Shown here: piece by piece, positions 9,748 through 18,841 of the stretch | How positions within the stretch are numbered: the stretch's first letter is position 1 | Layout: each line of letters begins with the position of its first letter | From: Candidatus Fibrimonadaceae bacterium | Lineage (GTDB): Bacteria > Fibrobacterota > Fibrobacteria > Fibrobacterales > Fibrobacteraceae | Direction: 5' to 3' | Assembly (NCBI GenBank): GCA_031281265.1 | Contig: JAITFO010000013.1 | Coordinates: 1 to 64,000 of the forward strand | DNA length: 64,000 nucleotides | Notes under the pieces: model-generated | What the model saw: only the letters and a program-made list of their open reading frames with translations | Databases searched by the model: none | What the model was told of the DNA's origin: nothing | Translations under genes and position numbers: made by a program

Positions 9748-12387
9748 ATGGCAACCAAGGGTACAGCTACAAAAAGTACGGATATAAAGAGTACTAAGAA
9801 AAAAGATGACGACAAAGAGTATGTCAAGGAATCTGCAAAAGAATCTGTAAAAGACTCCGCTTTTGGCATTGAAGAGTTGGAAAATACAAAAAAGGCTTTT
9901 GTAAAATCATTTAGCCAACACTTGCGTCGTTCGCTTGCCCGCGACCAATACGAAGCCGCCGATTACGAAAAATTTTTGGCAATAGCTTATACCGTGCGCG
10001 ACCGCCTGATTGACCGTTGGATAAAAACGCAGCAAACCTATTACATGCAGAATGTAAAGCGTGTTTATTATTTATCGCTTGAATTTTTAATAGGCCGTTC
10101 TCTCGGCAATGCAGCCCTGAATATAGACGTGGAAAAAGAAATGATGGAAGCTCTTAACGAACTCGGCATGAATTTAGAAGAGCTTCGCGATGTGGAACGA
10201 GATGCTGGACTTGGCAATGGTGGTTTGGGACGTTTGGCTGCTTGCTTTTTGGATTCTATGGCCTCTTTGGAGCTACCAGCCATGGGTATGGGGCTTCGCT
10301 ATGAATTTGGAATGTTCAACCAAAAAATTGAAGGTGGCCAGCAGAAAGAATATCCCGATGAATGGTTGCGCTATCCAAACCCTTGGGAATTTGCACGCAC
10401 AGCAGGTGTTATGCAGGTTCATTTTGGCGGGCATGTTGAAAGCTACATCGAAAACGGCGAAACTCTCCACCACTGGCATGCCGCCGAAAGCGTGGAGGCA
10501 ATGCCTTACGATACCCCTATCCCAGGGTATAATAACAATACGGTAAATACGCTCCGCTTGTGGAGCGCGCAATCGAACCAATTCAACCTGCAAACCTTCA
10601 ATGAAGGCAGGTATGTTGATGCTGCTTCCAAAACGGAAGAATGGGAATCCATAACAAAGGTTTTGTACCCAAACGACTCCTCTGTGAATGGCAAACAACT
10701 TCGCTTAAAGCAGCAGTACTTCCTCTGTTCCGCTTCGCTCCAAGACATAATCCGCCGCTATGAGCGTGGCAACGATGTTCAAGCTGCAATTGAAAAATTG
10801 GCAAAGGAGAACAAAGTTTCTTCAACAAACCTAACGCTTTTGAGTTTAGACCATAACGAATGTAGGCAGCTTCTTATGAAACTTCCTAAAAAGATTGCGA
10901 TTCAGTTAAACGATACACATCCTGCAATAGCAATCCCGGAACTCATGCGCCTATTGCTGGACATTTATAAACTCTCTTGGGCAGATGCTTGGGGAATAAC
11001 GACTCAGGTTTTTGCCTATACCAACCATACCCTTATGCCAGAAGCTTTGGAAAAATGGTCTGTGAGTCTGTTCGAGGAACTATTGCCACGTCACTTGCAA
11101 ATCATTTACGAAATCAATGCAAAATTCCTTGAAGCGGTTTGGACAAAATGGCCTGGCGAAAATGACCGAGTTGCACGTATGTCCATAATACAGGAAGGTA
11201 GCGAAAAAATGGTACGCATGGGCTATCTTTCCGTGATAGGTTCTCATAGCGTCAATGGTGTTGCCGCGCTCCACAGCGAACTTCTGAAAAGCTCCTTGTT
11301 CAAAGATTTTTACGAGCTATGGCCAGAGCGTTTCAACAACAAAACAAACGGAGTAACTCCTCGCCGTTGGATTGCAAAGGCGAACCCTGCTATGTCTGCC
11401 ATTATCACCAAAAGAATTGGCAATTCATGGATTGGCGATTTGGATAATATAAGCAAATTAGAGACTTATGCAAAAGATTCGGCATTCCAAGCAGATTTTG
11501 TGAAGGCTAAAATTGAAAACAAAAAGAAATTGATAAATGCGATAAAAAACGCTCAGGGAATAGATATAATAAACCCGGATTCAATCTTTGATGTTCAAGT
11601 AAAGCGTATTCACGAATACAAAAGGCAGCTCCTCAATTTAATGCACGTAATTCATCTATTAAAGCGTATTCAAAAGGGTCAGCACATCCAGCCTAGAACA
11701 ATATTGATAGGCGGAAAAGCAGCCCCAGGCTACTGGATGGCAAAGCAGATTATTTGGCTTATAAATGCCGTGTCCGATAAAATCAGGGAAGAGCCGCATG
11801 CAAAAGGCGTTTTGCAATTGTTGTTCCTTGAAAACTATCGCGTTTCTTATGCAGAAAAAATAATCCCTGCGGCAGACCTTTCCGAGCAAATTTCAACCGC
11901 AGGCACTGAGGCTAGCGGCACAGGCAACATGAAATTTGCATTGAACGGTGCTCTTACCATAGGCACATTGGACGGTGCAAATGTTGAAATGTGCGAAGCA
12001 GTTGGGCGCGAGAACATTTACATATTCGGGAAAACTGTTGAAGAGGTGAATCTCATAGTATCTCAGGGTTATAATCCAAGAGAGTATTATGAATCTTCCA
12101 GCGACATACGTGAAGTTTTGGATTTTATACGCACTTTGAATTACCCGGAATGTCCGTTTGCACCCGTAATTGAGAGTTTGCTCCATAGAGACCAGTATCT
12201 GCTCCTCGCAGATTTCTCCTCATATCTAGAGACTCAAGATTTAGTTTCTGCTAATTATTCCAACAAGGAACTATGGACTCGTAAATCCATTTTGAATGTT
12301 GCACGTATGGGCGAATTCAGTTCCGACCGTACAATTAGGCAATACAATAAAGATATTTGGAATGTTCCAAGCGTGAGCATAAGGTAA
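9748..12387 (+). CDS. glgP: Glycogen/starch/alpha-glucan phosphorylase
   Basis: YYLSLEFLIGRSLGNAALN ... DAGLGNGGLGRLAACFLDSMA ... GTEASGTGNMKFALNGALTIGTLDGANVEM. Confidence 0.96.
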   Translation: MATKGTATKSTDIKSTKKKDDDKEYVKESAKESVKDSAFGIEELENTKKAFVKSFSQHLRRSLARDQYEAADYEKFLAIAYTVRDRLIDRWIKTQQTYYMQNVKRVYYLSLEFLIGRSLGNAALNIDVEKEMMEALNELGMNLEELRDVERDAGLGNGGLGRLAACFLDSMASLELPAMGMGLRYEFGMFNQKIEGGQQKEYPDEWLRYPNPWEFARTAGVMQVHFGGHVESYIENGETLHHWHAAESVEAMPYDTPIPGYNNNTVNTLRLWSAQSNQFNLQTFNEGRYVDAASKTEEWESITKVLYPNDSSVNGKQLRLKQQYFLCSASLQDIIRRYERGNDVQAAIEKLAKENKVSSTNLTLLSLDHNECRQLLMKLPKKIAIQLNDTHPAIAIPELMRLLLDIYKLSWADAWGITTQVFAYTNHTLMPEALEKWSVSLFEELLPRHLQIIYEINAKFLEAVWTKWPGENDRVARMSIIQEGSEKMVRMGYLSVIGSHSVNGVAALHSELLKSSLFKDFYELWPERFNNKTNGVTPRRWIAKANPAMSAIITKRIGNSWIGDLDNISKLETYAKDSAFQADFVKAKIENKKKLINAIKNAQGIDIINPDSIFDVQVKRIHEYKRQLLNLMHVIHLLKRIQKGQHIQPRTILIGGKAAPGYWMAKQIIWLINAVSDKIREEPHAKGVLQLLFLENYRVSYAEKIIPAADLSEQISTAGTEASGTGNMKFALNGALTIGTLDGANVEMCEAVGRENIYIFGKTVEEVNLIVSQGYNPREYYESSSDIREVLDFIRTLNYPECPFAPVIESLLHRDQYLLLADFSSYLETQDLVSANYSNKELWTRKSILNVARMGEFSSDRTIRQYNKDIWNVPSVSIR

Positions 12388-12391
12388 AAAA

Positions 12392-12538
12392 ATGGGAACG
12401 AAAAATCCTATGTCTTTTCGCTTAACAGCCCTTTTCTTTTTTGTGGGGTTATGCGTCAGCATACTGTTTATGGTAAGCGCACTGGCTTTTTTTAGCTTTC
12501 CAGATGCGGGTTTATGGTTCATAGAATTGCTTCGTTAG
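12392..12538 (+). CDS. Small single-TM hypothetical protein (48 aa), overlaps start of the histidine kinase
   Basis: MGTKNPMSFRLTALFFFVGLCVSILFMVSALAFFSFPDAGLWFIELLR; 4 nt after glgP stop, overlaps 12514. Confidence 0.45.
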   Translation: MGTKNPMSFRLTALFFFVGLCVSILFMVSALAFFSFPDAGLWFIELLR

Positions 12539-14202
12539 CGGTTCCGCTTAAATTGCTGTTTTTTTTGGTGGGCATTTTGCTCGCCATTATTGTACTTGCA
12601 ATTTTAGGCGTTGGAAGCATAGAACACGAAAAATTGTTGACCGAAAAAAATTATGAGAGTACAAAGGCAAACTTTAAGACTGCTGTCATTGAAAATTCCC
12701 AAAAAGAAACAGATGCGATGGTTAGAGAAATTCTGCAAGATTCCATGCATATAGGAATTTTATCCTTTTTTAGATTTAAAGATGGATTTTTAACCTACCC
12801 CAAAATACGCGAAGAAAAAAACGATGAAATTTACCTATTGGAAAGAGACGATGCCCTAGAACTAAAGGAATTCTTGGATTTGCAGAAAAACGAAAAATTT
12901 GCAGAGGCCGAGGATTACGCTATGAAAAAAATTGCTCTTTTTTTGCAAGAACCGAGTATTTTGCGTTTGAATTGGAATGATTATTTTCTGAGAAAAATGC
13001 TAAACGACATCCTTTCCGTAAAAAATTTGAGTGAAGGAGAAAGAAAAAAAAATGAAAACCTTTTAGGAGAAACAGAAAGACTTTTACGGGATTTGAATAC
13101 ATACAATGAACACAGCGATTTTCTGCTCGCTCTTGGAAATTATACCGGTTATTCAAACGATGGTTATTATTTTATCAAACACAGAGAAGATTTTTTCTTA
13201 ACCATTTCTTATCCTGAATTGCCCATTAAAAACGTGATGATAGTCAAAATAGATTCCGCATATTATTCAAACAGGATGAGCAATACAATTGAAGAAACCG
13301 CAAAGGAATGGGATTATATCCCGTATGTTATTTCTGGTGAATTTCCATTTGGCGAGTGGGATATTTTAATTGAAGATAATTCTGCAATAAATAAGGAATC
13401 TCAGAAAAAAATCATCTTTCTTTACCTATTGTTAGCTTTTTCCTTGATAATTCCCATAATTGGAGTTGTGGTTGTGTATATAGGCTTTTCCAGAGAAAGG
13501 CAGCTGAGGCTTATGAAAGACAACTTTCTCTCCACCGTCTCGCATGAACTTAAAACACCGCTCACTTCCATAAAAATGTATTCCGAGATGATGCACAGCG
13601 GGCGTGTTCAAAAAAGCGAGAAAATAGTTTCCCATTCAGGTGTTATGCTAAAAGAGGCAAACCGCTTGGAAAATCTTATAGAAGACATTTTAAGCTATAC
13701 CAGAATGGAAAGTGGCAAAAAGGTTTTTAGAATGGAGAGCATAAATCTTTCGGAATGTGTTGACAAGGTTTGCGATTCCATGAATGTAATAGCAAGTAAC
13801 AAGGGTTTGGAGATAAAAAGGGAAATAGCGGATAATTACATCATAACGGGGGATTACCCTTCAATTTACAGTCTTGTCCAAAATTTAATAGACAACGCCA
13901 TTAAATATACCGCAGAGGGATATGTTTTTGTTAAGTTACGGCAAGATGAACAAGGGGTATCATTTTCCGTTGAAGACACAGGCAAAGGCATCCCTATAGA
14001 CGAGCAAAAGAATATATTTGAAGGTTTCTACAGAGTAGGCGATGAATCCACAAGGGAGACGAGAGGTTCCGGTTTGGGGCTCGCCATTGTAAAACGCACA
14101 GTCGATGCCCATAAAGCCTCCATAACGTTAAAAAGTGCCCCCGGAAAGGGGAGTACATTCACCGTAACCTTCAATTTTTGCAAACAACTGTTTGCAAAAT
14201 GA
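12514..14202 (+). CDS. Membrane sensor histidine kinase (HisKA + HATPase_c)
   Basis: FLSTVSHELKTPLTSIKMYSEMM (H box); LIDNAIKYT (N box); VEDTGKGIP; GSGLGLAIVKRTV; two flanking TM helices. Confidence 0.93.
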   Translation: MVHRIASLAVPLKLLFFLVGILLAIIVLAILGVGSIEHEKLLTEKNYESTKANFKTAVIENSQKETDAMVREILQDSMHIGILSFFRFKDGFLTYPKIREEKNDEIYLLERDDALELKEFLDLQKNEKFAEAEDYAMKKIALFLQEPSILRLNWNDYFLRKMLNDILSVKNLSEGERKKNENLLGETERLLRDLNTYNEHSDFLLALGNYTGYSNDGYYFIKHREDFFLTISYPELPIKNVMIVKIDSAYYSNRMSNTIEETAKEWDYIPYVISGEFPFGEWDILIEDNSAINKESQKKIIFLYLLLAFSLIIPIIGVVVVYIGFSRERQLRLMKDNFLSTVSHELKTPLTSIKMYSEMMHSGRVQKSEKIVSHSGVMLKEANRLENLIEDILSYTRMESGKKVFRMESINLSECVDKVCDSMNVIASNKGLEIKREIADNYIITGDYPSIYSLVQNLIDNAIKYTAEGYVFVKLRQDEQGVSFSVEDTGKGIPIDEQKNIFEGFYRVGDESTRETRGSGLGLAIVKRTVDAHKASITLKSAPGKGSTFTVTFNFCKQLFAK

Positions 14203-14254
14203 GGGTTTTGAAGATTTTTTTGCCTTTTTTGGCTGTTTGTTCCGTCTAAGGAAT

Positions 14255-15121
14255 ATGGATGAAAATTTAAATTTTAGAAGGATGTTGCAAATAGCTGCGG
14301 ACTGCGATTTGCCTGTTTTGCTGACGGGTGAATCCGGTTCTGGTAAAGAGGTTGCAGCAAGGGAGCTTCATGCCCTTAGCAATAGGAGGAACAGAGCGTT
14401 TGTCGCGGTTAATTGCGGGGCTATTTCCGCGGGAATTGCCGAATCCCTCTTTTGCGGGCACGTTCGGGGGGCTTTTACGGGGGCAAACAGGGAGCAGGCG
14501 GGCTTTGTCAGGGCGGCAAACGGCGGAACACTGTTTTTGGACGAAGTTGCAGAACTTTCGCCAGAAATTCAGAAAGCTCTTTTGCGCACCCTGCAAGAGA
14601 AAACCGTCACGCCCGTTGGCAGCCAAAGGGAGGTCAAGGTGGATTTTAGGCTGATTTGCGCTACCCATAGGGATTTGCGTATTTTGATTGAAAAAGGGCT
14701 TTTTAGGCAGGATTTGTATTTTAGGCTTGCCGCTTTACCTATCCAAATTCCGCCTTTGAGGGAGCGGAATGATTTGAGAAGCATAGCGCAGTCCCTTTGG
14801 CAGGGGCAAGAGCCTTTGGACGAGCAGCATTTTAAGACTTTGCAGAGCTATTTGTGGCCCGGAAACATAAGGCAGCTTAAAAATGTTTTAGAGCGTTACG
14901 CCCTCTTAAAAAAACACGGCTATAAGCTGGAATCCATTATAAAAGCGGAGTTTGAACAATGCAAATTCAGCCTGCGCGAACCGCCGCCGCCAAAATACAG
15001 GCCAAATGTTCGTGAAATCAGCGAAGAGATACGGAATTGCAGTGGGAACAAGAGCCACGCCGCAAAGAAATTAGGTATTAGCAGGGGAAGTTTGTATTAC
15101 AGAATGCGTACAGAGGAGTGA
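14255..15121 (+). CDS. Sigma-54-dependent activator without receiver domain (AAA+ plus Fis-type HTH)
   Basis: Walker A GESGSGKE; GAFTGA loop in GHVRGAFTGANREQ; GGTLFLDEVAEL; FRLICATHRD; C-terminal NKSHAAKKLGISRGSLYYRM; ATG 14255 preceded by aagga. Confidence 0.92.
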   Translation: MDENLNFRRMLQIAADCDLPVLLTGESGSGKEVAARELHALSNRRNRAFVAVNCGAISAGIAESLFCGHVRGAFTGANREQAGFVRAANGGTLFLDEVAELSPEIQKALLRTLQEKTVTPVGSQREVKVDFRLICATHRDLRILIEKGLFRQDLYFRLAALPIQIPPLRERNDLRSIAQSLWQGQEPLDEQHFKTLQSYLWPGNIRQLKNVLERYALLKKHGYKLESIIKAEFEQCKFSLREPPPPKYRPNVREISEEIRNCSGNKSHAAKKLGISRGSLYYRMRTEE

Positions 15122-15870
15122 AATTTTCTCCACAAAAATTTCACTCCCTTTACAAACCAATTTTGCCGCTCCATAAACAGGACTTTGCATTCCCCGTATT
15201 GGATTGAGTTCATTTCCAACCAAATATCAAGCAATAGTTCAGATAAATATCCAAATACCCGTGCTTCAACAGCAGAATAACTTGAAATATCCAACCGTGC
15301 TTCGATTTTAAACAAAATACCAAATAGCCATTCGCAATACTCATCTAAATATTTTTTTTTCATAATGAACATATTAAACATATGTGCCCAATTTCTGTTC
15401 ATTACAACATCGCAGGCGGTGCTGAGTTCAGGATAATCATTTTTAATTACATCAATCATCATATCAAGCCCTGCTTGTTCGTGGGCATGAACATAGTGCG
15501 AATAATTGGTTTCTATGTAATATTTGCGCTTACTGGAAACAATCACGTCATATCTTTTGCAAAGATCTGTTGCTTCATCTAAGGTTAAAATTCTCTCCCA
15601 TTTTTTGCCACGCTTGTTTTCTCGGCTCGCAAAATGCCTCCGGTAGTGCGCTAAACCTATCGCATCTGCATCTGTCAAATTTTTCCAAGCCCAATAAAGC
15701 CCGGTAAGCTCACAATAATTGCAATTTTTTATAGATATATTTTCACCTGTATTGTCTCCTTCAAAATTGATGCTTTCTTTCCCTTCCTTACCAACATGCA
15801 ATGGCAAGTACATGGAGTCTTTTGGCATTCGGTAGGGTTTATGGGTAGCAACTATAATTTTGATTTTCAT
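15097..15870 (-). CDS. DUF4422-type putative glycosyltransferase
   Basis: MKIKIIVATHKPYRMPKDSMYLPLHVGKEGK ... NYCELTGLYWAWKNL..ADAIGLAHYRRHF. Confidence 0.8.
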   Translation of the reverse strand: MKIKIIVATHKPYRMPKDSMYLPLHVGKEGKESINFEGDNTGENISIKNCNYCELTGLYWAWKNLTDADAIGLAHYRRHFASRENKRGKKWERILTLDEATDLCKRYDVIVSSKRKYYIETNYSHYVHAHEQAGLDMMIDVIKNDYPELSTACDVVMNRNWAHMFNMFIMKKKYLDEYCEWLFGILFKIEARLDISSYSAVEARVFGYLSELLLDIWLEMNSIQYGECKVLFMERQNWFVKGVKFLWRKFHSSVRIL

Positions 15871-16967
15871 TTACACTCATTCTCCGCAAATTTTAGTGCA
15901 AGCTCTACGGTATCATCCATATCGTAATACTTATATTCGCCAAGGCGTCCACAAAAAATTACATTTGGGTTCCTCTTGGCAAGAGCTTTGTATTTTTTCA
16001 GCAATGCTATATTTTTCTCATCGTTTATCGGATAATACGGAACATCGCCTACTTTCCAGTTTTGAGGATATTCACGGGTTATAACTGTTTTTGGCGTACT
16101 TACCCAGTCAAAATGCTTATGCTCTATTATGCGAGTATATGGGATTTTCTTATTCGTGTAATTTACAACGGCATTGCCTTGAAAATTTTCTGTGTTCAAA
16201 GTTTCGGTTTCAAATTTTAAACCCCTATATTCCAAATTGCCAAATTGATAATCAAAAAATTCATCTATTGCACCGGTGTAGATGATTTTTTTTGCGATGG
16301 AATTAAATTTATCTCTATGTTCCAAATAATCTGTTTTTAGCAGGACTTCCGTTCCGCTTAAAAGTCTTTCAAAAATCTGCGTATAACCGCCAATCGGTAT
16401 TCCCTGATAAAGTTCGCTAAAATAATCGTTGTTGAAAGAGAAACTCAATGGTATTCTTTTTATTATGCTTGCAGGGAGTTCTTTGCAAGGCTTGCCCCAT
16501 TGTTTTTCCGTGTAGCCTTTTATCAGTTTTTGATATATGTCATTGCCCACTTGAGAAATTGCATATTGCTTTAGGTTGGAGCCGCTAACTTTCTCTGCGT
16601 TTGCGTATATTTTCGCTTTTGCTTCTTCTGGAGTTTTTGTTCCCCACAGTTGGTAAAAGGTGTTCATGTTAAAAGGGAGGTTGTAGAGTTTGCCCTTGTA
16701 ACTTGCAATGGGAGAATTTGTGAAGCGATTGAACGGAGCAAAACTGTTCATATAATCCCAAATTTTTTTATTGTTTGTATGGAATATGTGCGCTCCGTAT
16801 TTGTGGACTTGTATGCCCGCTATTTTTTTGGTATAGGAATTTCCTCCTATATGGCTTCGTCTGTCTATGACCAAGCATTTTTTGCCAGCTTTTTTCATTT
16901 CGAACGCGAATACCGCTCCAAAAAAGCCCGCTCCTACAATCATATAATCATAAGATGATTTTTTCAT
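15867..16967 (-). CDS. glf: UDP-galactopyranose mutase
   Basis: YMIVGAGFFGAVFAFEMKKAGKKCLVIDRRSHIGGNSYT ... HKYGAHIFHTNNKKIWDYMN; start taken at 16967 after GGGGGGTTGAA. Confidence 0.95.
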   Translation of the reverse strand: MKKSSYDYMIVGAGFFGAVFAFEMKKAGKKCLVIDRRSHIGGNSYTKKIAGIQVHKYGAHIFHTNNKKIWDYMNSFAPFNRFTNSPIASYKGKLYNLPFNMNTFYQLWGTKTPEEAKAKIYANAEKVSGSNLKQYAISQVGNDIYQKLIKGYTEKQWGKPCKELPASIIKRIPLSFSFNNDYFSELYQGIPIGGYTQIFERLLSGTEVLLKTDYLEHRDKFNSIAKKIIYTGAIDEFFDYQFGNLEYRGLKFETETLNTENFQGNAVVNYTNKKIPYTRIIEHKHFDWVSTPKTVITREYPQNWKVGDVPYYPINDEKNIALLKKYKALAKRNPNVIFCGRLGEYKYYDMDDTVELALKFAENECK

Positions 16968-17014
16968 TTCAACCCCCCGTTTCTCGCAATTCTTAAACCC
17001 ATCAGCAAAAGCCT

Positions 17015-17935
17015 CTAGTAATACACTGGCATCTGCTTGCTCAAGCAATGCAAGCTGCCACCTTCTTCAATGGGAATGGTGCAGTCTATGCCTATAACTT
17101 CCCTGTCTGGAAATACGCTCTTAAAATATTCCAAAGCCAGAGAATCCGCTTCACAATTATATGTTGGCACAATCAAGCCGCCATTCACAAATATAAAATT
17201 CATATAAGATGCCGGCAAAGTTTCTTTGCCTAATTGTCTTTGCGGCGGAAGTGGCAAAATATCAACTTTTGCATTCTCATAATTTTCACTTAGCCAAGTC
17301 TCAATTTCCTTTTGAGACTGCTCAAAACCAGCCACCATAACCACGTGATTTTTAGCGATGAAGCGAGCGAGATTGTCTATATGCCCGTCCGTATGGTCGC
17401 CGTCTAAACCTTTGGGCAAAATTTTAAGCGATTTAAGACCAAATGATTCCTGCAAATTTTCTAGAAATTCGCTTTCCCGTTCCTTGGGATTTCGCTTTTC
17501 ACCAAAAAGGCACGGAGCAGTTGTCATGCAAAGACCATCGCCGTTGAATTCCATAGCTCCGCCTTCCAAAATCCAAGGTTCTTTTTTGAACTGAATTCCC
17601 ATTCGCTCTGCAAGTCTTTCAGATACGGCTTTGTCCAAATCCCAGGGCGGGAATTTTTCGCCCCAACCATTGAATTCATAACCTAAAGCGAGTAGCTTGT
17701 CATCGCATTTAACAAAAAAAGGGCCGTAGTCTCTAATCCATATATCATCATGCGGAATCTGCAAATCATCCAGAATTTTCACAGGCTGAAAGCGGCGAAT
17801 TGTCCCTACCAGCTTTGAATAAAAAGCATCTATCTGTTCCCAGCGGAATTCCCAATTCTGCTCACTAACTGGCATAGCTAGCCAAACAACGGCCTGCTCT
17901 TCCCACTCGGCAACGCAACGGATTTTGCTCATTGT
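17015..17935 (-). CDS. aguA: Agmatine deiminase
   Basis: EWEEQAVVWLAMP ... DDIWIRDYGPFFV ... EGGAMEFNGDG; internal start MSKIRC assumed. Confidence 0.88.
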   Translation of the reverse strand, partial: TMSKIRCVAEWEEQAVVWLAMPVSEQNWEFRWEQIDAFYSKLVGTIRRFQPVKILDDLQIPHDDIWIRDYGPFFVKCDDKLLALGYEFNGWGEKFPPWDLDKAVSERLAERMGIQFKKEPWILEGGAMEFNGDGLCMTTAPCLFGEKRNPKERESEFLENLQESFGLKSLKILPKGLDGDHTDGHIDNLARFIAKNHVVMVAGFEQSQKEIETWLSENYENAKVDILPLPPQRQLGKETLPASYMNFIFVNGGLIVPTYNCEADSLALEYFKSVFPDREVIGIDCTIPIEEGGSLHCLSKQMPVYY

Positions 17936-18792
17936 TCGCTCCATGTATTAAGAATATCGTAATACAGATCCGTACGACGGTCTCTGAAATGAGGCCAAAT
18001 TCTACGGTTCTGCTCAATTTCATTAAGATCTATAACAACATTCATCGTAGCGACGCCTGTCGAAAGTTGTTTTGCAATAAAGCCATCTGGAGCACAGATA
18101 AAGGAATTTCCCCAAAATGAAAGGTTATTTTCTTTGCCTGTTCTGTTCACAGCCAAAACAAAAAGCCTGTTGGCTATGGCGTGCCCTCTCATAACGGTTT
18201 GCCACGAATCCAGTTGCCGTTCATATATTTTTTTAGGCTCGTGTGAGTCCCAGCCTATTGCCGTTGGATATATGAGAATGTCTGCGCCTTGCAATGCCAA
18301 AATGCGTGCCGCTTCGGGGAACCATTGATCCCAGCATATCAAAACGCCTAAGTTCCCGACGCTTGTCTCAAACGCCTTAAAACTTGTGTCGCCAGGGGTG
18401 AAGTAGTATTTTTCGTAAAAGCATGGGTCGTCTGGGATGTGGCTTTTGCGGTAAAAGCCTGCGACCGAGCCGTCTCGCTCAAAAACAAAAACGCTGTTGT
18501 GGTAAATACCCTTTGCTCTTTTTTCAAAAAAAGGAAATACCAAAACGCATTTCAAAAGTTTGGCAAAATTCCTCCATTCCTCTATAACGGGAGAATCTTT
18601 GGAAATCGCATAATCAAAATGTTTTTCATTTTCTTCGTACGGGAAATAAGGAGTATGGCAAAGTTCTGGCAACACGAGCAAATCAAAACGCCCTTTATTC
18701 GCCAAAGCCTGAGCTTTATACCATTCCAAGGTTTTAGCCACGCTCCCTAGCCACTTTCCTTGCAAGGATAGAATTTTAATTCTTTTTTGCAC
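17929..18792 (-). CDS. aguB: N-carbamoylputrescine amidase (carbon-nitrogen hydrolase), GTG start
   Basis: LLVLPELCHTPYF ... YRKSHIPDDPCFYEKYYFTPGD ... GVLICWDQWFPEAARILALQGADILIYPTAIGW. Confidence 0.92.
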   Translation of the reverse strand: MQKRIKILSLQGKWLGSVAKTLEWYKAQALANKGRFDLLVLPELCHTPYFPYEENEKHFDYAISKDSPVIEEWRNFAKLLKCVLVFPFFEKRAKGIYHNSVFVFERDGSVAGFYRKSHIPDDPCFYEKYYFTPGDTSFKAFETSVGNLGVLICWDQWFPEAARILALQGADILIYPTAIGWDSHEPKKIYERQLDSWQTVMRGHAIANRLFVLAVNRTGKENNLSFWGNSFICAPDGFIAKQLSTGVATMNVVIDLNEIEQNRRIWPHFRDRRTDLYYDILNTWSEQ

Positions 18793-18798
18793 CTTTAA

Positions 18799-18805
18799 AA
18801 AATAG
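18799..18805 (-). promoter_or_regulatory. -10-like CTATTTT, 6 nt before GTG of aguB
   Basis: TTTCTATTTT-TTAAAG-GTG on minus strand. Confidence 0.5.
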
Positions 18806-18828
18806 AAATTTTTTTGACACCTATTTTT

Positions 18829-18835
18829 CTATTTT
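18829..18835 (+). promoter_or_regulatory. -10-like CTATTTT, 6 nt before ATG 18842
   Basis: TTTTTCTATTTT-CTATAC-ATG. Confidence 0.5.
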
Positions 18836-18841
18836 CTATAC

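Noticed and set aside
10273-10698. Long antisense ORFs inside glgP (also 22663-23082 in htpG, 29987-30433 in the GH8 gene, 60507-60992 in gpmI)
   Set aside because: They lie fully opposite strongly recognised genes, show no domain motifs or start signals, and are best explained as shadow ORFs.
18814-18819. TTGACA 17 nt upstream of TATACA before ATG 18842, a textbook -35/-10 pair
   Set aside because: That TATACA would overlap the ATG and put +1 inside the ORF. The CTATTTT at 18829-18835 with 6-nt spacing fits the window-wide pattern better, so I do not claim the TTGACA as a -35.
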